This document shows positions 10,471 through 19,142 of a stretch of DNA of 64,000 nt, piece after piece. Numbering within the stretch: the stretch's first letter is position 1; every line of letters begins with the position of its first letter. Source of the DNA: Neisseria zalophi (lineage in GTDB: Bacteria; Pseudomonadota; Gammaproteobacteria; Burkholderiales; Neisseriaceae); the NCBI RefSeq assembly GCF_008807015.1, contig NZ_CP031700.1:434001-498000 (forward strand), in the 5' to 3' direction. The position numbers were made by a program, and so were the translations under genes. The notes under the pieces were generated by a model. It saw nothing but the letters and a program-made list of their open reading frames with translations, had not been told where the DNA came from and did no database searches.

Positions 10471-11454
10471 ATGAAACTTCCCGTATTGGCGGTAACCAGT
10501 GGCGAACCGGCTGGCATCGGCCCAGATATTTGTTTGGATTTGGCTTTTGCCGAACCAAACTGCCGCTATGTGGTGCTGGGGGATAAAGATTTATTGCGCG
10601 AACGTGCCGATAAGTTGGGTAAGAATATTCGTTTGCGCGACTATCGGGCGGAGCAGACACCTGAAAAAGGGGTGTTGGATATCTTGCCGATTCCGTTACG
10701 CGCACCGTGTGAGGCAGGCCGTCTGAATGTTGAGAATGCGGCTTATGTGCTGGAATTATTGGATACGGCGTTTGAGGGTGTTCAAAGTGGTGAATTTTCA
10801 GCGATGGTAACCGCGCCGTTGCATAAAGGCATTATTAACGATGCGGGGGTTCCGTTTAGCGGCCATACCGAATATTTGGCTGAAAAAAGCCATACTCCGC
10901 AAGTGGTGATGATGTTGGCGGGTGGTGGGTTGCGCGTGGCTTTGGCCACGACGCATCTGCCGTTAAAAGATATTGCTCCCGCCATTACCCGCCCGTTGCT
11001 GGCGTCGGTTTTGCGGATTTTGCATACGGATTTACAAACCAAGTTCGGTATTGCCGCGCCGCGTATTTTGGTGGCGGGTTTAAATCCCCATGCCGGAGAG
11101 GGCGGGCATTTGGGGCATGAAGAAATCGAAGTAATCACACCAACCTTAACCGCATTGCAGGCGGAGGGGCTGGATGTGCGCGGGCCTTATCCGGCGGATA
11201 CGCTGTTTCAGCCGTTTATTTTGAAAGGTGGCGATGCGGTCTTGGCGATGTATCACGATCAGGGCTTGCCGGTTTTGAAATATGCCAGCTTTGGCAAGGG
11301 CGTCAATATTACCTTGGGGCTGCCGTTTATCCGAACGTCGGTGGATCATGGCACGGCGCTGAATTTAGCCGGTACGGGGCGTGCCGATTCGGGCAGTTTG
11401 ATGGAAGCTGCACATACGGCATTGGCAATGGCGAGGCATTGGAAACCTCAATGA
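10471..11454 (+). CDS. pdxA: 4-hydroxythreonine-4-phosphate dehydrogenase
   Basis: NAD-dependent enzyme of the DXP-dependent pyridoxal phosphate pathway that oxidises 4-phosphohydroxy-threonine. It has 327 residues from ATG 10471; a GTG immediately before it is in frame, but AAAGGAAATGGGTG fits the ATG better. Motifs: [12 protein letters not shown] at the N-terminus, the metal His residues in [11 protein letters not shown] and LNPHAGEGG, and [12 protein letters not shown] near the C-terminus. Uptake sequences at 10359-10416 flank the promoter region. Confidence 0.97.
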   Translation: MKLPVLAVTSGEPAGIGPDICLDLAFAEPNCRYVVLGDKDLLRERADKLGKNIRLRDYRAEQTPEKGVLDILPIPLRAPCEAGRLNVENAAYVLELLDTAFEGVQSGEFSAMVTAPLHKGIINDAGVPFSGHTEYLAEKSHTPQVVMMLAGGGLRVALATTHLPLKDIAPAITRPLLASVLRILHTDLQTKFGIAAPRILVAGLNPHAGEGGHLGHEEIEVITPTLTALQAEGLDVRGPYPADTLFQPFILKGGDAVLAMYHDQGLPVLKYASFGKGVNITLGLPFIRTSVDHGTALNLAGTGRADSGSLMEAAHTALAMARHWKPQ

Positions 11455-11536
11455 TAACGGTATCGGTTTGGTTCGGACAATATCTGCCTAAAAGCGTTAT
11501 AATGAAAGATTGTTTTAATAAAAGCATCTGAAAACC

Positions 11537-12115
11537 ATGAGCGAACTTGATAATATTCTTTCATTTAATCAAGAATTTGTTGAATCCGGCGAATATTCGC
11601 AGTTTTTTACTAATAAATATCCCGAACGGCACTTGGCGATTTTATCGTGTATGGATGCGCGTATGGTCGAATTGCTGCCACGGGCGTTGGGTTTGAAAAA
11701 CGGCGATGCCAAGCTGATTAAAAATGCCGGTGCATTGGTCACCCACCCTTGGGGCTCAGTGATGCGCAGCCTGTTACTAGCCGTATTTGAACTAAAAGTA
11801 ACAGAAATTATGGTGATTGCTCATTATGATTGCGGTATGCGTGGATTGAATCCTGATACGTTTTTGAATAGTGTTCGGAAACATGATATTCCCGAAGACC
11901 GTATTACGACATTGCGTAATGCGGGTATTGATTTAGACAACTGGCTAACAGGTTTTGATAATGTTGAAGAAAGCGTGCGCCATACGGTCGGCATTATCCG
12001 CCGTCATCCGCTGATGCCGGAAAATGTTGCCGTACACGGTTTGGTGATTCACCCGACAACCGGCAAGCTGACGGTGGTTGTGAACGGCAAGCAGGAATGT
12101 GCGATTAATACATAA
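11537..12115 (+). CDS. Beta-class carbonic anhydrase
   Basis: Zinc enzyme that interconverts CO2 and bicarbonate in the cytosol. It has 192 residues, short for the beta class but typical of the small YtiB-like branch. The expected zinc ligands are Cys38 in SCMDAR, and His96 and Cys99 in AHYDCGM; Asp40-Arg42 forms the regulatory dyad. The C-terminus GLVIHPTTGKLTVVVNG matches the family. No strong ribosome binding site is visible before ATG 11537. It may supply bicarbonate for carboxylases, such as the biotin-dependent one served by BirA further along. That link is an inference. Confidence 0.92.
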   Translation: MSELDNILSFNQEFVESGEYSQFFTNKYPERHLAILSCMDARMVELLPRALGLKNGDAKLIKNAGALVTHPWGSVMRSLLLAVFELKVTEIMVIAHYDCGMRGLNPDTFLNSVRKHDIPEDRITTLRNAGIDLDNWLTGFDNVEESVRHTVGIIRRHPLMPENVAVHGLVIHPTTGKLTVVVNGKQECAINT

Positions 12116-12219
12116 TCCTCGAAGTATGGTGTATGGCAGTCGGTAGCCGATATTATGATTGTGCTATATTGCTCAATATGCTTTCTTCGTTATAACGGTA
12201 TTTCAGACGGCCTTGATTT

Positions 12220-12828
12220 ATGAAAAAAATAGGACTTTTCGGCGGTACTTTCGACCCGATACACAATGGTCATATCCACATTGCGCGGGCGTTTGCCGAC
12301 GAATTAGGTTTGGATATGGTGGTTTTTTTGCCGGCGGGCGACCCTTACCATAAAGAAACCACCCAAACTGCAGCCGAACACCGTTTGGCGATGACTGAAC
12401 TGGCCGCCCAAGCCGACAGCCGTTTTGCCGTGAGCGATTGTGATATCGTGCGTGAAGGGGCAACTTATACATTCGATACCGTGCAGATTTTCCGCCAGCA
12501 GTTTCCGTCGGCACAATTGTGGTGGCTGCTCGGCAGCGACAGTCTGCTTCAGCTGCATACATGGAAAAAATGGCAAACTTTGGTGCGCCAGATTCATATT
12601 GCCGTCGCCGCGCGCGAAGGCGACAATCTTGCCCGTGCGCCCCGCGAATTGCATGGCTGGCTGGGCGATGCTCTGCAAAACGGCAGTCTGCATCTGTTGC
12701 AAACGCCGATGTACAATATCAGCTCTACCGAAATACGCCGCCGCTTGGGCAATCATGAAAGCACAGCAGGCTTGATAGGCCCCCAAGTAGAGGCCTATAT
12801 CACGAAACACGGTCTTTACCGCCGCTAA
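12220..12828 (+). CDS. nadD: Nicotinate-nucleotide adenylyltransferase
   Basis: Makes nicotinate adenine dinucleotide from NaMN and ATP in NAD synthesis. It has 202 residues. The N-terminal nucleotidyltransferase signature GGTFDPIHNGH contains the HxGH motif at residues 15-18, and the C-terminal ISSTEIRRRL is the second ATP-binding motif. A reverse uptake sequence lies just before the start. The gene precedes rsfS, a common bacterial pair. Confidence 0.97.
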   Translation: MKKIGLFGGTFDPIHNGHIHIARAFADELGLDMVVFLPAGDPYHKETTQTAAEHRLAMTELAAQADSRFAVSDCDIVREGATYTFDTVQIFRQQFPSAQLWWLLGSDSLLQLHTWKKWQTLVRQIHIAVAAREGDNLARAPRELHGWLGDALQNGSLHLLQTPMYNISSTEIRRRLGNHESTAGLIGPQVEAYITKHGLYRR

Positions 12829-12901
12829 GGCAGAACAGGCTTTCAGACGGTTGTTATTGAATAAAAAGGCCGTCTGAAAACCTTAACAAACAGGAAACTT
12901 T

Positions 12902-13294
12902 ATGAACGAACAAGAATTGAATGATTTGCAAAAAATGGTCGATATTGCTGTGAATGCGTTGGAAGACGTTAAAGGCAAAGACATTACCGTATTGGAAACA
13001 CAGGAAAAAACCCCGCTGTTTGCCCGTATGATTATTGCCAGCGGCGACAGCAACCGCCAAGTCAAAGCATTGGCCAATAGTGTGGCTGTTGACTTAAAAG
13101 AAGCCGGTTTTGAAATTATCGGCAGCGAAGGGCAGGACAGCGGCGATTGGGCGTTGGTGGATGCCGGTGATTTGGTGGTGCATGTGATGCTGCCGGCGGT
13201 ACGCGATTATTATGATATCGATACCTTATGGGGCGGTGAAAAGCCTTCTTTCCATGAGGGCATGCAAAAGCCTTGGCATGCGGCGGACAACTAA
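12902..13294 (+). CDS. rsfS: Ribosome silencing factor RsfS
   Basis: Binds ribosomal protein uL14 and blocks joining of the ribosomal subunits in poor growth conditions. It has 130 residues. The family core is plain: KGKDITVLETQEKTPLFARM, IASGDSNRQVKALA and GDWALVDAGDLVVHVM. AGGA precedes ATG 12902 at good spacing. It follows nadD after a 73-base gap that contains an uptake sequence. A DUS-pair terminator closes the unit at 13325. Confidence 0.96.
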   Translation: MNEQELNDLQKMVDIAVNALEDVKGKDITVLETQEKTPLFARMIIASGDSNRQVKALANSVAVDLKEAGFEIIGSEGQDSGDWALVDAGDLVVHVMLPAVRDYYDIDTLWGGEKPSFHEGMQKPWHAADN

Positions 13295-13324
13295 AAACAG
13301 TAGTGCTGATAAAGTAAACTGTAT

Positions 13325-13354
13325 AGGCCGTCTGAAACCGTTTTCAGACGGCCT
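13325..13354 (+). terminator. DUS-pair intrinsic terminator after rsfS
   Basis: AGGCCGTCTGAA at 13325-13336 pairs with its complement at 13343-13354 and is followed by TTTTC. It ends the nadD-rsfS unit. Confidence 0.85.
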
Positions 13355-13516
13355 TTTCATCATGCTTTGGCTTTGCCTAAACCATACCTTTAGCGTATGA
13401 TTGTTTAGTTTATCGTGGGGTTATGCGACAGTATGGCTTAAACCCAAATTAAATTTTTTTACAATTGATTTAAAAGCTATTTTACGCGATAACAGTTAAA
13501 ATATTTCGTTCAAAAA

Positions 13517-13560
13517 ACTTTTGCAATCGGTTTTCAAAATAGAGAATCTATTGCAAAAGT
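13517..13560 (+). promoter_or_regulatory. Inverted repeat in the RNase G leader
   Basis: ACTTTTGCAAT at 13517-13527 and ATTGCAAAAGT at 13550-13560 are perfect 11-base complements separated by 22 bases, ending 23 bases before the rng start. In RNA this would be a stem-loop next to the start. In DNA it could be an operator. The surrounding 13360-13583 is AT-rich and contains no gene. Confidence 0.5.
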
Positions 13561-13583
13561 ATTTTCATATTTAAAGAGTAATC

Positions 13584-15080
13584 ATGTTAAACGGTATCCC
13601 TTTGCCTAAAGACTCCATACGCCCGCCTGAAACCGTATTGGTGAATATCACGCCGCAAGAAACCCGTGTGGCGGTATTGGAAGAAAACAATGTTTGCGAG
13701 TTGCATATCGAGCGCAACAGCGGCCATGGGTTGGTCGGGAATATTTATCTCGGCGTCGTTCGCCGCGTATTGCCCGGTATGCAGAGCGCATTTATCGATA
13801 TCGGTTTGGAACGCGCCGCTTTTTTACACATTGTCGATGTATTGGAGCAGCGGCGTAACCCCGATGAAACCCAACGCATAGAACATATGCTGTTTGAAGG
13901 GCAGTCGGTTTTGGTGCAGGTGATTAAAGACCCGATTAACAGCAAAGGTGCGCGCCTTTCCACCCAAATTTCACTGGCCGGCCGATTTTTGGTTCACCTG
14001 CCGCAAGAAGAGCATATCGGCATTTCGCAACGTATCGAAGACGAAGAAGAGCGCAATAGCCTGCGTACCCGTTTGGAAAACCTGCTGCCGGAAGACGGTT
14101 CGGGTGGCGGTTATATTATCCGCACCAGTGCCGAAACCGCGACCGATGCCGAATTGCAGGCTGATATCGACTATTTGAGCAAAGTTTGGGAAAACATCTG
14201 CCGCCAGTCGAAAACCCTGCCCCCCGAAACCCTGCTGTATCACGATTTGCCTTTAAGTTTACGTGTGTTGCGTGATATGTTCAGCGACAATACCCGTGAA
14301 ATATTGGTCGATTCCACCGAGAATTATCAGCGAATGAAGGAGTTTTCAGGGCTTTATGTGCCGGGTGCGGCAGAAAAAATCACTTTGTTTAAAGGTGAAC
14401 GCCCGCTGTTTGAAAGCTATAACGTCGAGCAGGAAATCAACCGTGCCCTACAACCGCGCGTTAATCTGAATTTCGGCAGCTATCTGATTATCGAAGCCAC
14501 CGAAGCCATGACCACCATCGATGTGAACACCGGTGGTTTTGTCGGTGCGCGCAATTTCGATGAAACCATTTTCCGCACCAATCTTGAAGCCTGTCATACC
14601 ATTGCCCGCGAATTACGTCTGCGCAATCTGGGCGGTATTATCATTATCGATTTTATCGATATGGCGCATGAAGAGCACCGCGAAGCTGTTTTGCAGGAAT
14701 TGGCGAAAGCCTTAAGCTTCGACCGCACACGGGTTACCCTGAACGGCTTTACCAGCCTCGGCTTGGTGGAACTGACCCGCAAACGTACCCGTGAAAACCT
14801 CAGCCATGTATTGTGCGAGCCGTGCCCGACCTGTCAGGGTAGGGGCCGTCTGAAAACCCCACAAACCGTATGTTATGAAATACAGCGCGAAATCGTACGG
14901 GAAGCCAAACGTTATGATGCACGTAGTTTCCGCATTCTCGCTGCGCCATGCGTGATTGACCTGTTTTTAGATGAAGAATCACAATCGCTGGCTATGTTGA
15001 TAGACTTTATCGGCAAACCGATTTCATTGGCGGTAGAAACCGCTTATACACAAGAACAATACGATATCGTGTTATTGTAA
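13584..15080 (+). CDS. rng: Ribonuclease G (RNase E/G family)
   Basis: Single-strand endoribonuclease involved in 16S rRNA 5' maturation and mRNA decay. It has 498 residues, the RNase G length without the long RNase E scaffold tail. An S1 domain lies at about residues 40-120. The catalytic Mg2+ Asp residues are Asp313 in TTIDVNTGG and Asp356 in IIIIDFIDM. The Zn-link CPTC is at residues 414-417. Its AT-rich leader carries an 11-bp inverted repeat, which could matter because members of this family can regulate their own mRNAs. A DUS-pair terminator follows. Confidence 0.96.
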   Translation: MLNGIPLPKDSIRPPETVLVNITPQETRVAVLEENNVCELHIERNSGHGLVGNIYLGVVRRVLPGMQSAFIDIGLERAAFLHIVDVLEQRRNPDETQRIEHMLFEGQSVLVQVIKDPINSKGARLSTQISLAGRFLVHLPQEEHIGISQRIEDEEERNSLRTRLENLLPEDGSGGGYIIRTSAETATDAELQADIDYLSKVWENICRQSKTLPPETLLYHDLPLSLRVLRDMFSDNTREILVDSTENYQRMKEFSGLYVPGAAEKITLFKGERPLFESYNVEQEINRALQPRVNLNFGSYLIIEATEAMTTIDVNTGGFVGARNFDETIFRTNLEACHTIARELRLRNLGGIIIIDFIDMAHEEHREAVLQELAKALSFDRTRVTLNGFTSLGLVELTRKRTRENLSHVLCEPCPTCQGRGRLKTPQTVCYEIQREIVREAKRYDARSFRILAAPCVIDLFLDEESQSLAMLIDFIGKPISLAVETAYTQEQYDIVLL

Positions 15081-15086
15081 TTTATA

Positions 15087-15116
15087 AGGCCGTCTGAATG
15101 ATGATTCAGACGGCCT
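15087..15116 (+). terminator. DUS-pair terminator after rng
   Basis: AGGCCGTCTGAA at 15087-15098 pairs with 15105-15116 across a 6-base loop, seven bases after the rng stop. Confidence 0.75.
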
Positions 15117-15146
15117 GTTGATAAAAAATAGAACGGAATACAAAAC

Positions 15147-15563
15147 ATGAACCATCCGAATTGCCCGCTGTGTCATCCCCAAAACGAAGAAGTGCTATTG
15201 CAAACCGAGCACTTGCGGGTGATTGCCGTGGATAACGAGCCGAACGCCCCCGCCTTATGCCGTGTGATTTGGCAGGACCATATTGCCGAGATGACCGATT
15301 TGCCGATCGAACAGCGCAATGAAATCATGGATATGGTGTACCGTGTCGAAGCTGCCATGCGGCGGGTATTGAAGCCGACCAAAATTAATCTGGCCAGCTT
15401 CGGCAATTTTGTACCGCATCTGCATTGGCATGTGATTGCCCGGTTTCAAAACGATGCCAATTTCCCGGCCGCAATTTGGGCGGCTGCCGAACGCAATGCG
15501 GAAGTGGTGCTGCCGGATAATTGGAAAGAGCAGGTAAAAAGGCAGTTAACCGAAGCGGCATAA
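15147..15563 (+). CDS. HIT family protein
   Basis: Small histidine-triad protein of 138 residues, a family of nucleotide hydrolases and transferases acting on nucleoside phosphoramidates or dinucleotides. The triad motif HLHWHVI gives His91, His93 and His95. The N-terminus has CPLC at residues 6-9, which in several HIT proteins helps bind a structural zinc. RVIWQDHIAEMTDL and the conserved NLASFGNFVPHLH region fit the family. The substrate cannot be read from sequence. A near-consensus uptake sequence follows the gene. Confidence 0.9.
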   Translation: MNHPNCPLCHPQNEEVLLQTEHLRVIAVDNEPNAPALCRVIWQDHIAEMTDLPIEQRNEIMDMVYRVEAAMRRVLKPTKINLASFGNFVPHLHWHVIARFQNDANFPAAIWAAAERNAEVVLPDNWKEQVKRQLTEAA

Positions 15564-15749
15564 GCCGTAGTAGGGTTAAAACCACTTTGGCCGTCTGAAA
15601 TTTTGACCGGATATAAAACCCGGCACCGACAATATACAGTCAGCGCTTAACGGTACGGGATAAAGCCGTTACAATAGCGCGCAAATATTTATCCGAATAT
15701 ACGGGGCGCCTTATTAGAGCTAAGGCCGTCTGAAAAACAAGGAATTTGT

Positions 15750-16913
15750 ATGAGCTGGCAACATTCTCGACGTAGTTTTCTCAAAACATCTGCCGCCGCG
15801 GCAGGTGCAGGCGTATTGGCCGCCTGTGGCAGTGTATCTACAACCCAACCCGGCAAACCGTCGGGTCAAGCCAAACCCGTGCCGCCGAGACGCAGTGGCC
15901 GTAGTGGTGATACGACTTTGCGTGTAGTTGCGCCGTCAGGCTTTGCCGACAATACCGAACGCACCCAAACCGGTCTGACACGTTTGTATAACGCAGGCTT
16001 TACCATTACCAACCAAGAAGCGTCATTCCGCCGTTACCAACGTTTTGCCGGCAGCGATGCCGAACGGATTGCCGATTTTCAAGATGTCGCCACAGGGCGC
16101 GTGTCAACCCCGAAAGTATTGATGGGTTTACGCGGCGGTTATGGTGCCATACGCCTGTTGCCACATATTGATTTCGACCGGCTTGGTGGCCGTATGCGCG
16201 AGCGCGGCACTTTATTTTTCGGTTTTAGCGACGTATGCGCCGTGCAACTGGCCTTGTTGGCCAAAGGCAATATGTCCAGCTTTGCCGGGCCGATGATATA
16301 CAGCGGATTTGGCAAGGCCGTGCCCAGCACCTATACGATGGATGCCTTTATCCGTGGTACGACCCATTCTGAAAACACTGTTAGTATTTATAATATCCAA
16401 CGCAGAAGTGTGAATGCAGAAGGCACGCTTTGGGGCGGCAACCTCAGCGTCTTGGCTTCATTGGTCGGCAGCCCCTATATGCCCGATATTCAGGGCGGTA
16501 TTCTGTTTTTGGAAGATGTAGGCGAACAGCCCTACCGTATCGAACGTATGCTGCAAACCTTACATCTGGCCGGAATTTTGTCGAAACAGCAGGCTATTGT
16601 GTTCGGTGATTTCCGCATGGGCAATACCCGCGACGTATACGACAGCAGCTATGATTTCAGTTCGGTGGTCAACACGGTCGCGCGCGTCGCCAAAGTGCCG
16701 GTATTGACCGGATTTCCGTTCGGGCATATCAGCAATAAAGTCACTTTCCCATTAGGCGCGCATGCGAAAATCCGCAGCGAGTCCAACGGCGGCTATTCGG
16801 TTACATTCAGCGGCTATCCCACTTTGGATGCAGGCAGTTTGACTTTGGATACCCTGTTGCCGCAAATCAGCTATGATCCGATTGATATATTGGAAGATAA
16901 TGTTTTGGAATAA
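15750..16913 (+). CDS. Tat-exported LD-carboxypeptidase-family lipoprotein (S66)
   Basis: Peptidase family S66, whose members cut the L,D bond that releases the terminal D-Ala of tetrapeptides during peptidoglycan turnover. It has 387 residues. The N-terminus has a twin-arginine signal (RRSFLK, residues 7-12) running into a lipobox LAAC ending at Cys26, so a Tat-exported lipoprotein is predicted. Most characterised LdcA enzymes are cytosolic. Family motifs are present: LRGGYGAIRLLPHID, GFSD with the catalytic Ser, LEDVGEQPYRIERM with the catalytic Glu, and GFPFGH with the catalytic His. AAGGA precedes ATG 15750. Confidence 0.88.
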   Translation: MSWQHSRRSFLKTSAAAAGAGVLAACGSVSTTQPGKPSGQAKPVPPRRSGRSGDTTLRVVAPSGFADNTERTQTGLTRLYNAGFTITNQEASFRRYQRFAGSDAERIADFQDVATGRVSTPKVLMGLRGGYGAIRLLPHIDFDRLGGRMRERGTLFFGFSDVCAVQLALLAKGNMSSFAGPMIYSGFGKAVPSTYTMDAFIRGTTHSENTVSIYNIQRRSVNAEGTLWGGNLSVLASLVGSPYMPDIQGGILFLEDVGEQPYRIERMLQTLHLAGILSKQQAIVFGDFRMGNTRDVYDSSYDFSSVVNTVARVAKVPVLTGFPFGHISNKVTFPLGAHAKIRSESNGGYSVTFSGYPTLDAGSLTLDTLLPQISYDPIDILEDNVLE

Positions 16914-16934
16914 AGATAAAGCATATTGATAAAA

Positions 16935-16963
16935 AGGCCGCCTGAAATGTTTTCAGACGGCCT
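16935..16963. terminator. Bidirectional DUS-pair terminator
   Basis: AGGCCGCCTGAA (one mismatch to the uptake sequence) at 16935-16946 pairs with TTCAGACGGCCT at 16952-16963, between the convergent LD-carboxypeptidase gene and folD. A runs lie on one side and T-rich sequence on the other. Confidence 0.8.
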
Positions 16964-16982
16964 TAATTTTATTTGGATGGCA

Positions 16983-17840
16983 TTATACTTTATCGTGCAA
17001 AGCGGCTGCGTGCAGCGTGTTTTCCAACAGCGTGGCAATCGTCATCGGGCCGACACCGCCGGGCACGGGGGTAATCATCGCGGCGCGCTCTTTGGCGACA
17101 TCAAACTCCACATCACCGCATAATTTGCCGTTTTCCAAACGGTTGATGCCCACATCAATCACCACGGCACCGGGTTTGATCCATTCGCCTTTCACAAAGT
17201 TCGGAATGCCGACACCCACCACCACAATATCGGCAGCAGCCACTTCATCGGCCAGATTTTGCGTGGCACTATGGCAAACTGTTACCGTTGCCCGCGCTAA
17301 CAGCATTTCCAAAGCCTGCGGACGGCCGACAATATTCGATGCGCCGACAATCACGGCTTTTTTGCCTTTCGGGTCTACACCGTAGGCCTCCAGCAGCGTC
17401 ATCACCCCTTTGGGTGTACACGGACGCATCAACGGCATTTTTACCGCCAAACGGCCGACATTATAAGGATGGAAACCGTCTACATCTTTATGCGGCAAAA
17501 TGCGCTCCAACACATCTTGGCTGTTGATTTGCGGCGGCAGCGGCAGTTGCACCAAAATGCCGTCCACTTCCGAATTGGCGTTTAATTCGTCTACCAGTTT
17601 CAGCAATTCGTCTTGAGAAGTTTCGGCCGGCAGTTCGTAAGAAAGCGATTTAAAACCCACTTTTTCACAAGCGATTTTTTTATTACGGACATAAACCGCG
17701 CTGGCCGGATCATTGCCAACCAATACAACGGCCAAGCAAGGGGTATGCAAGCCCGCTTCACGGCGCTCGGCTGCCTTCTGGGCAACCCATTCCAAACGTT
17801 GTTGGGAGATTTCTTTACCGTTAATCAGTTGTGCGCTCAT
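16983..17840 (-). CDS. folD: Methylene-THF dehydrogenase / methenyl-THF cyclohydrolase
   Basis: Bifunctional one-carbon enzyme converting 5,10-methylene-THF through methenyl-THF to 10-formyl-THF with NADP. It has 285 residues. Motifs: [16 protein letters not shown] with the catalytic Lys, [25 protein letters not shown], the dinucleotide site [12 protein letters not shown], and the C-terminal [24 protein letters not shown] lies upstream of the start. It is a lone gene on the minus strand, convergent with the upstream gene. Confidence 0.97.
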   Translation of the reverse strand: MSAQLINGKEISQQRLEWVAQKAAERREAGLHTPCLAVVLVGNDPASAVYVRNKKIACEKVGFKSLSYELPAETSQDELLKLVDELNANSEVDGILVQLPLPPQINSQDVLERILPHKDVDGFHPYNVGRLAVKMPLMRPCTPKGVMTLLEAYGVDPKGKKAVIVGASNIVGRPQALEMLLARATVTVCHSATQNLADEVAAADIVVVGVGIPNFVKGEWIKPGAVVIDVGINRLENGKLCGDVEFDVAKERAAMITPVPGGVGPMTIATLLENTLHAAALHDKV

Positions 17841-18152
17841 AGCATTAGGTTCCTTGCTGGTGTTGAAGTAAAAAGCGGATTATCGCATTTTTAGCGCTTG
17901 ATTTCATCCACTACAGTATTGTCGATAGCGGTTTTCTCGGTGTCACTGCTGTAAAAGTTTTACCATTCGAACAATCAGTAGTATGCAGAGTTGTTTATAA
18001 ACAGGCCGTCTGAAAATACTGAGTACTAAAGCGGCGGATTGGGGGAAATATCCACGACAACAGCTAAGGGTGGAATAAAGTATGACGGCGGGTAAATCCC
18101 ATATAAAAATAAGCAGATAGCGTTTTTATGTTGAAATTATCGGATAGCAGGC
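17841..18152. other. Intergenic region between folD and tRNA cluster
   Basis: About 310 bases with one uptake sequence (about 18003-18014) and no supported gene. The folD promoter must lie at its left end. Nothing else recognisable. Confidence 0.5.
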
Positions 18153-18181
18153 TTGACGTTAAATATCCGTTTCGGTATAGT
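18153..18181 (+). promoter_or_regulatory. Sigma-70 promoter of the tRNA-Pro/Arg/His cluster
   Basis: TTGACG at 18153-18158 and TATAGT at 18176-18181 with a 17-base spacer, ending 13 bases before the tRNA-Pro 5' end. Near-consensus on both boxes. Confidence 0.8.
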
Positions 18182-18194
18182 TCGTTTCTCTCGT

Positions 18195-18272
18195 CGGGGC
18201 GTAGCGCAGTCTGGTTAGCGCACCTGTTTTGGGAACAGGGGGTCGTGAGTTCGAATCCCACCGCCCCGACCA
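18195..18272 (+). tRNA. tRNA-Pro (anticodon TGG)
   Basis: A 78-base cloverleaf with encoded CCA. Acceptor arms CGGGGCG and CGCCCCG, anticodon stem CCTGT/ACAGG, anticodon TGG at 18230-18232, T loop GTTCGAATC. First of three tRNAs in a row. Confidence 0.97.
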
Positions 18273-18317
18273 GATTTACCGTTCCGACATTTGTCTGGCA
18301 AAGATGAGAACTGCAAT

Positions 18318-18394
18318 GCGCCCGTAGCTCAACCGGATAGAGCACCCGCCTTCTAAGCGGGCGGTTACAGGTTCGAGTCCTGTCGGGCGCGCCA
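18318..18394 (+). tRNA. tRNA-Arg (anticodon TCT)
   Basis: A 77-base cloverleaf with encoded CCA. Acceptor GCGCCCG/CGGGCGC, anticodon stem CCCGC/GCGGG, anticodon TCT at 18352-18354. It reads AGA codons. Confidence 0.97.
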
Positions 18395-18415
18395 AGTCTT
18401 AAAAGTTTTCTTGTG

Positions 18416-18491
18416 GTGGCTGTAGCTCAGTTGGTAGAGCCCCGGATTGTGATTCCGGTTGTCGTGGGTTCGAGCCCCATCAGCCACCCCA
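18416..18491 (+). tRNA. tRNA-His (anticodon GTG)
   Basis: A 76-base cloverleaf with encoded CCA. Acceptor GTGGCTG/CAGCCAC. A genomic G at 18415 can supply the extra G-1 that pairs with C73, the tRNA-His identity feature. Anticodon stem CCGGA/TCCGG with GTG in the loop. Confidence 0.97.
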
Positions 18492-18500
18492 TATAATATA

Positions 18501-18537
18501 AAAACCCCGTGTATATATAAAAAATACACGGGGTTTT
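18501..18537 (+). terminator. Intrinsic terminator of the tRNA cluster
   Basis: AAAACCCCGTGTAT at 18501-18514 pairs with ATACACGGGGTTTT at 18524-18537, ending in a T run. A strong terminator that does not use uptake sequences. Confidence 0.92.
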
Positions 18538-18632
18538 TATCGGTTGTATCAAGCCGATGCCACCCCCATCTTTCTAAAAACGTACCGCTTCGGTATGATT
18601 CCTACTATATGAATAAAGAAAGCAACAGCATC

Positions 18633-19142
18633 ATGGAAAAATGGCCCCTGCCTGAGTTTGAAAGCAAAATTTGCCCGCCCGAAGCGCTGGTCGAACGCCT
18701 TGCCGAGCTGCCGCACCCGCTGGTGTTTACCAACGGCTGCTTCGATATTCTGCACCGCGGCCATGTTACTTATCTGGCGCAGGCACGTTCTACCGGCGCG
18801 GCTATGGTATTGGCTCTGAATACCGACGCATCCGTGCGGCGGCAGGGTAAGGGCAGCGACCGCCCGATTAACCCGCTGGAAAACCGCGCTGCTGTTGCCG
18901 CAGCTTTGGACAGTGTGGATTTGGTAACATGGTTTGATGAAGATACCCCGGCCAACCTGATTGAATTGGTGAAACCCGATATTTTGGTGAAAGGCGGCGA
19001 TTGGCCGATAGAAAAAATCGTCGGTTCGGCGGAAACTTTGGCGCGTGGCGGCAAAGTGTATTCCATTCCTTTTCTACATCAAACCTCCACGACGCAAACA
19101 TTGGCGAAAATCCGCGCATCAGAAACGGCGGATCGCACATGA
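18633..19142 (+). CDS. hldE: ADP-heptose synthase nucleotidyltransferase (RfaE2/HldE C-domain type)
   Basis: Adenylyltransferase that makes ADP-glycero-manno-heptose for the lipo-oligosaccharide inner core. Only the nucleotidyltransferase domain is present, about 169 residues, so the kinase half of the two-domain HldE of E. coli must be encoded elsewhere. Motifs: [19 protein letters not shown] with the HxGH site, [13 protein letters not shown], and [10 protein letters not shown]. The start is uncertain: ATG 18609 is in frame eight codons earlier. Neither has a strong ribosome binding site, but an AAGAAAG lies before 18633. The stop overlaps the birA-coaX start as ATGA. Confidence 0.88.
   Translation: MEKWPLPEFESKICPPEALVERLAELPHPLVFTNGCFDILHRGHVTYLAQARSTGAAMVLALNTDASVRRQGKGSDRPINPLENRAAVAAALDSVDLVTWFDEDTPANLIELVKPDILVKGGDWPIEKIVGSAETLARGGKVYSIPFLHQTSTTQTLAKIRASETADRT

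Noticed and set aside
18459..18632. N-terminal extension of the heptose nucleotidyltransferase
   Set aside because: It would translate the 3' end of tRNA-His and its terminator. The family domain begins after 18633.
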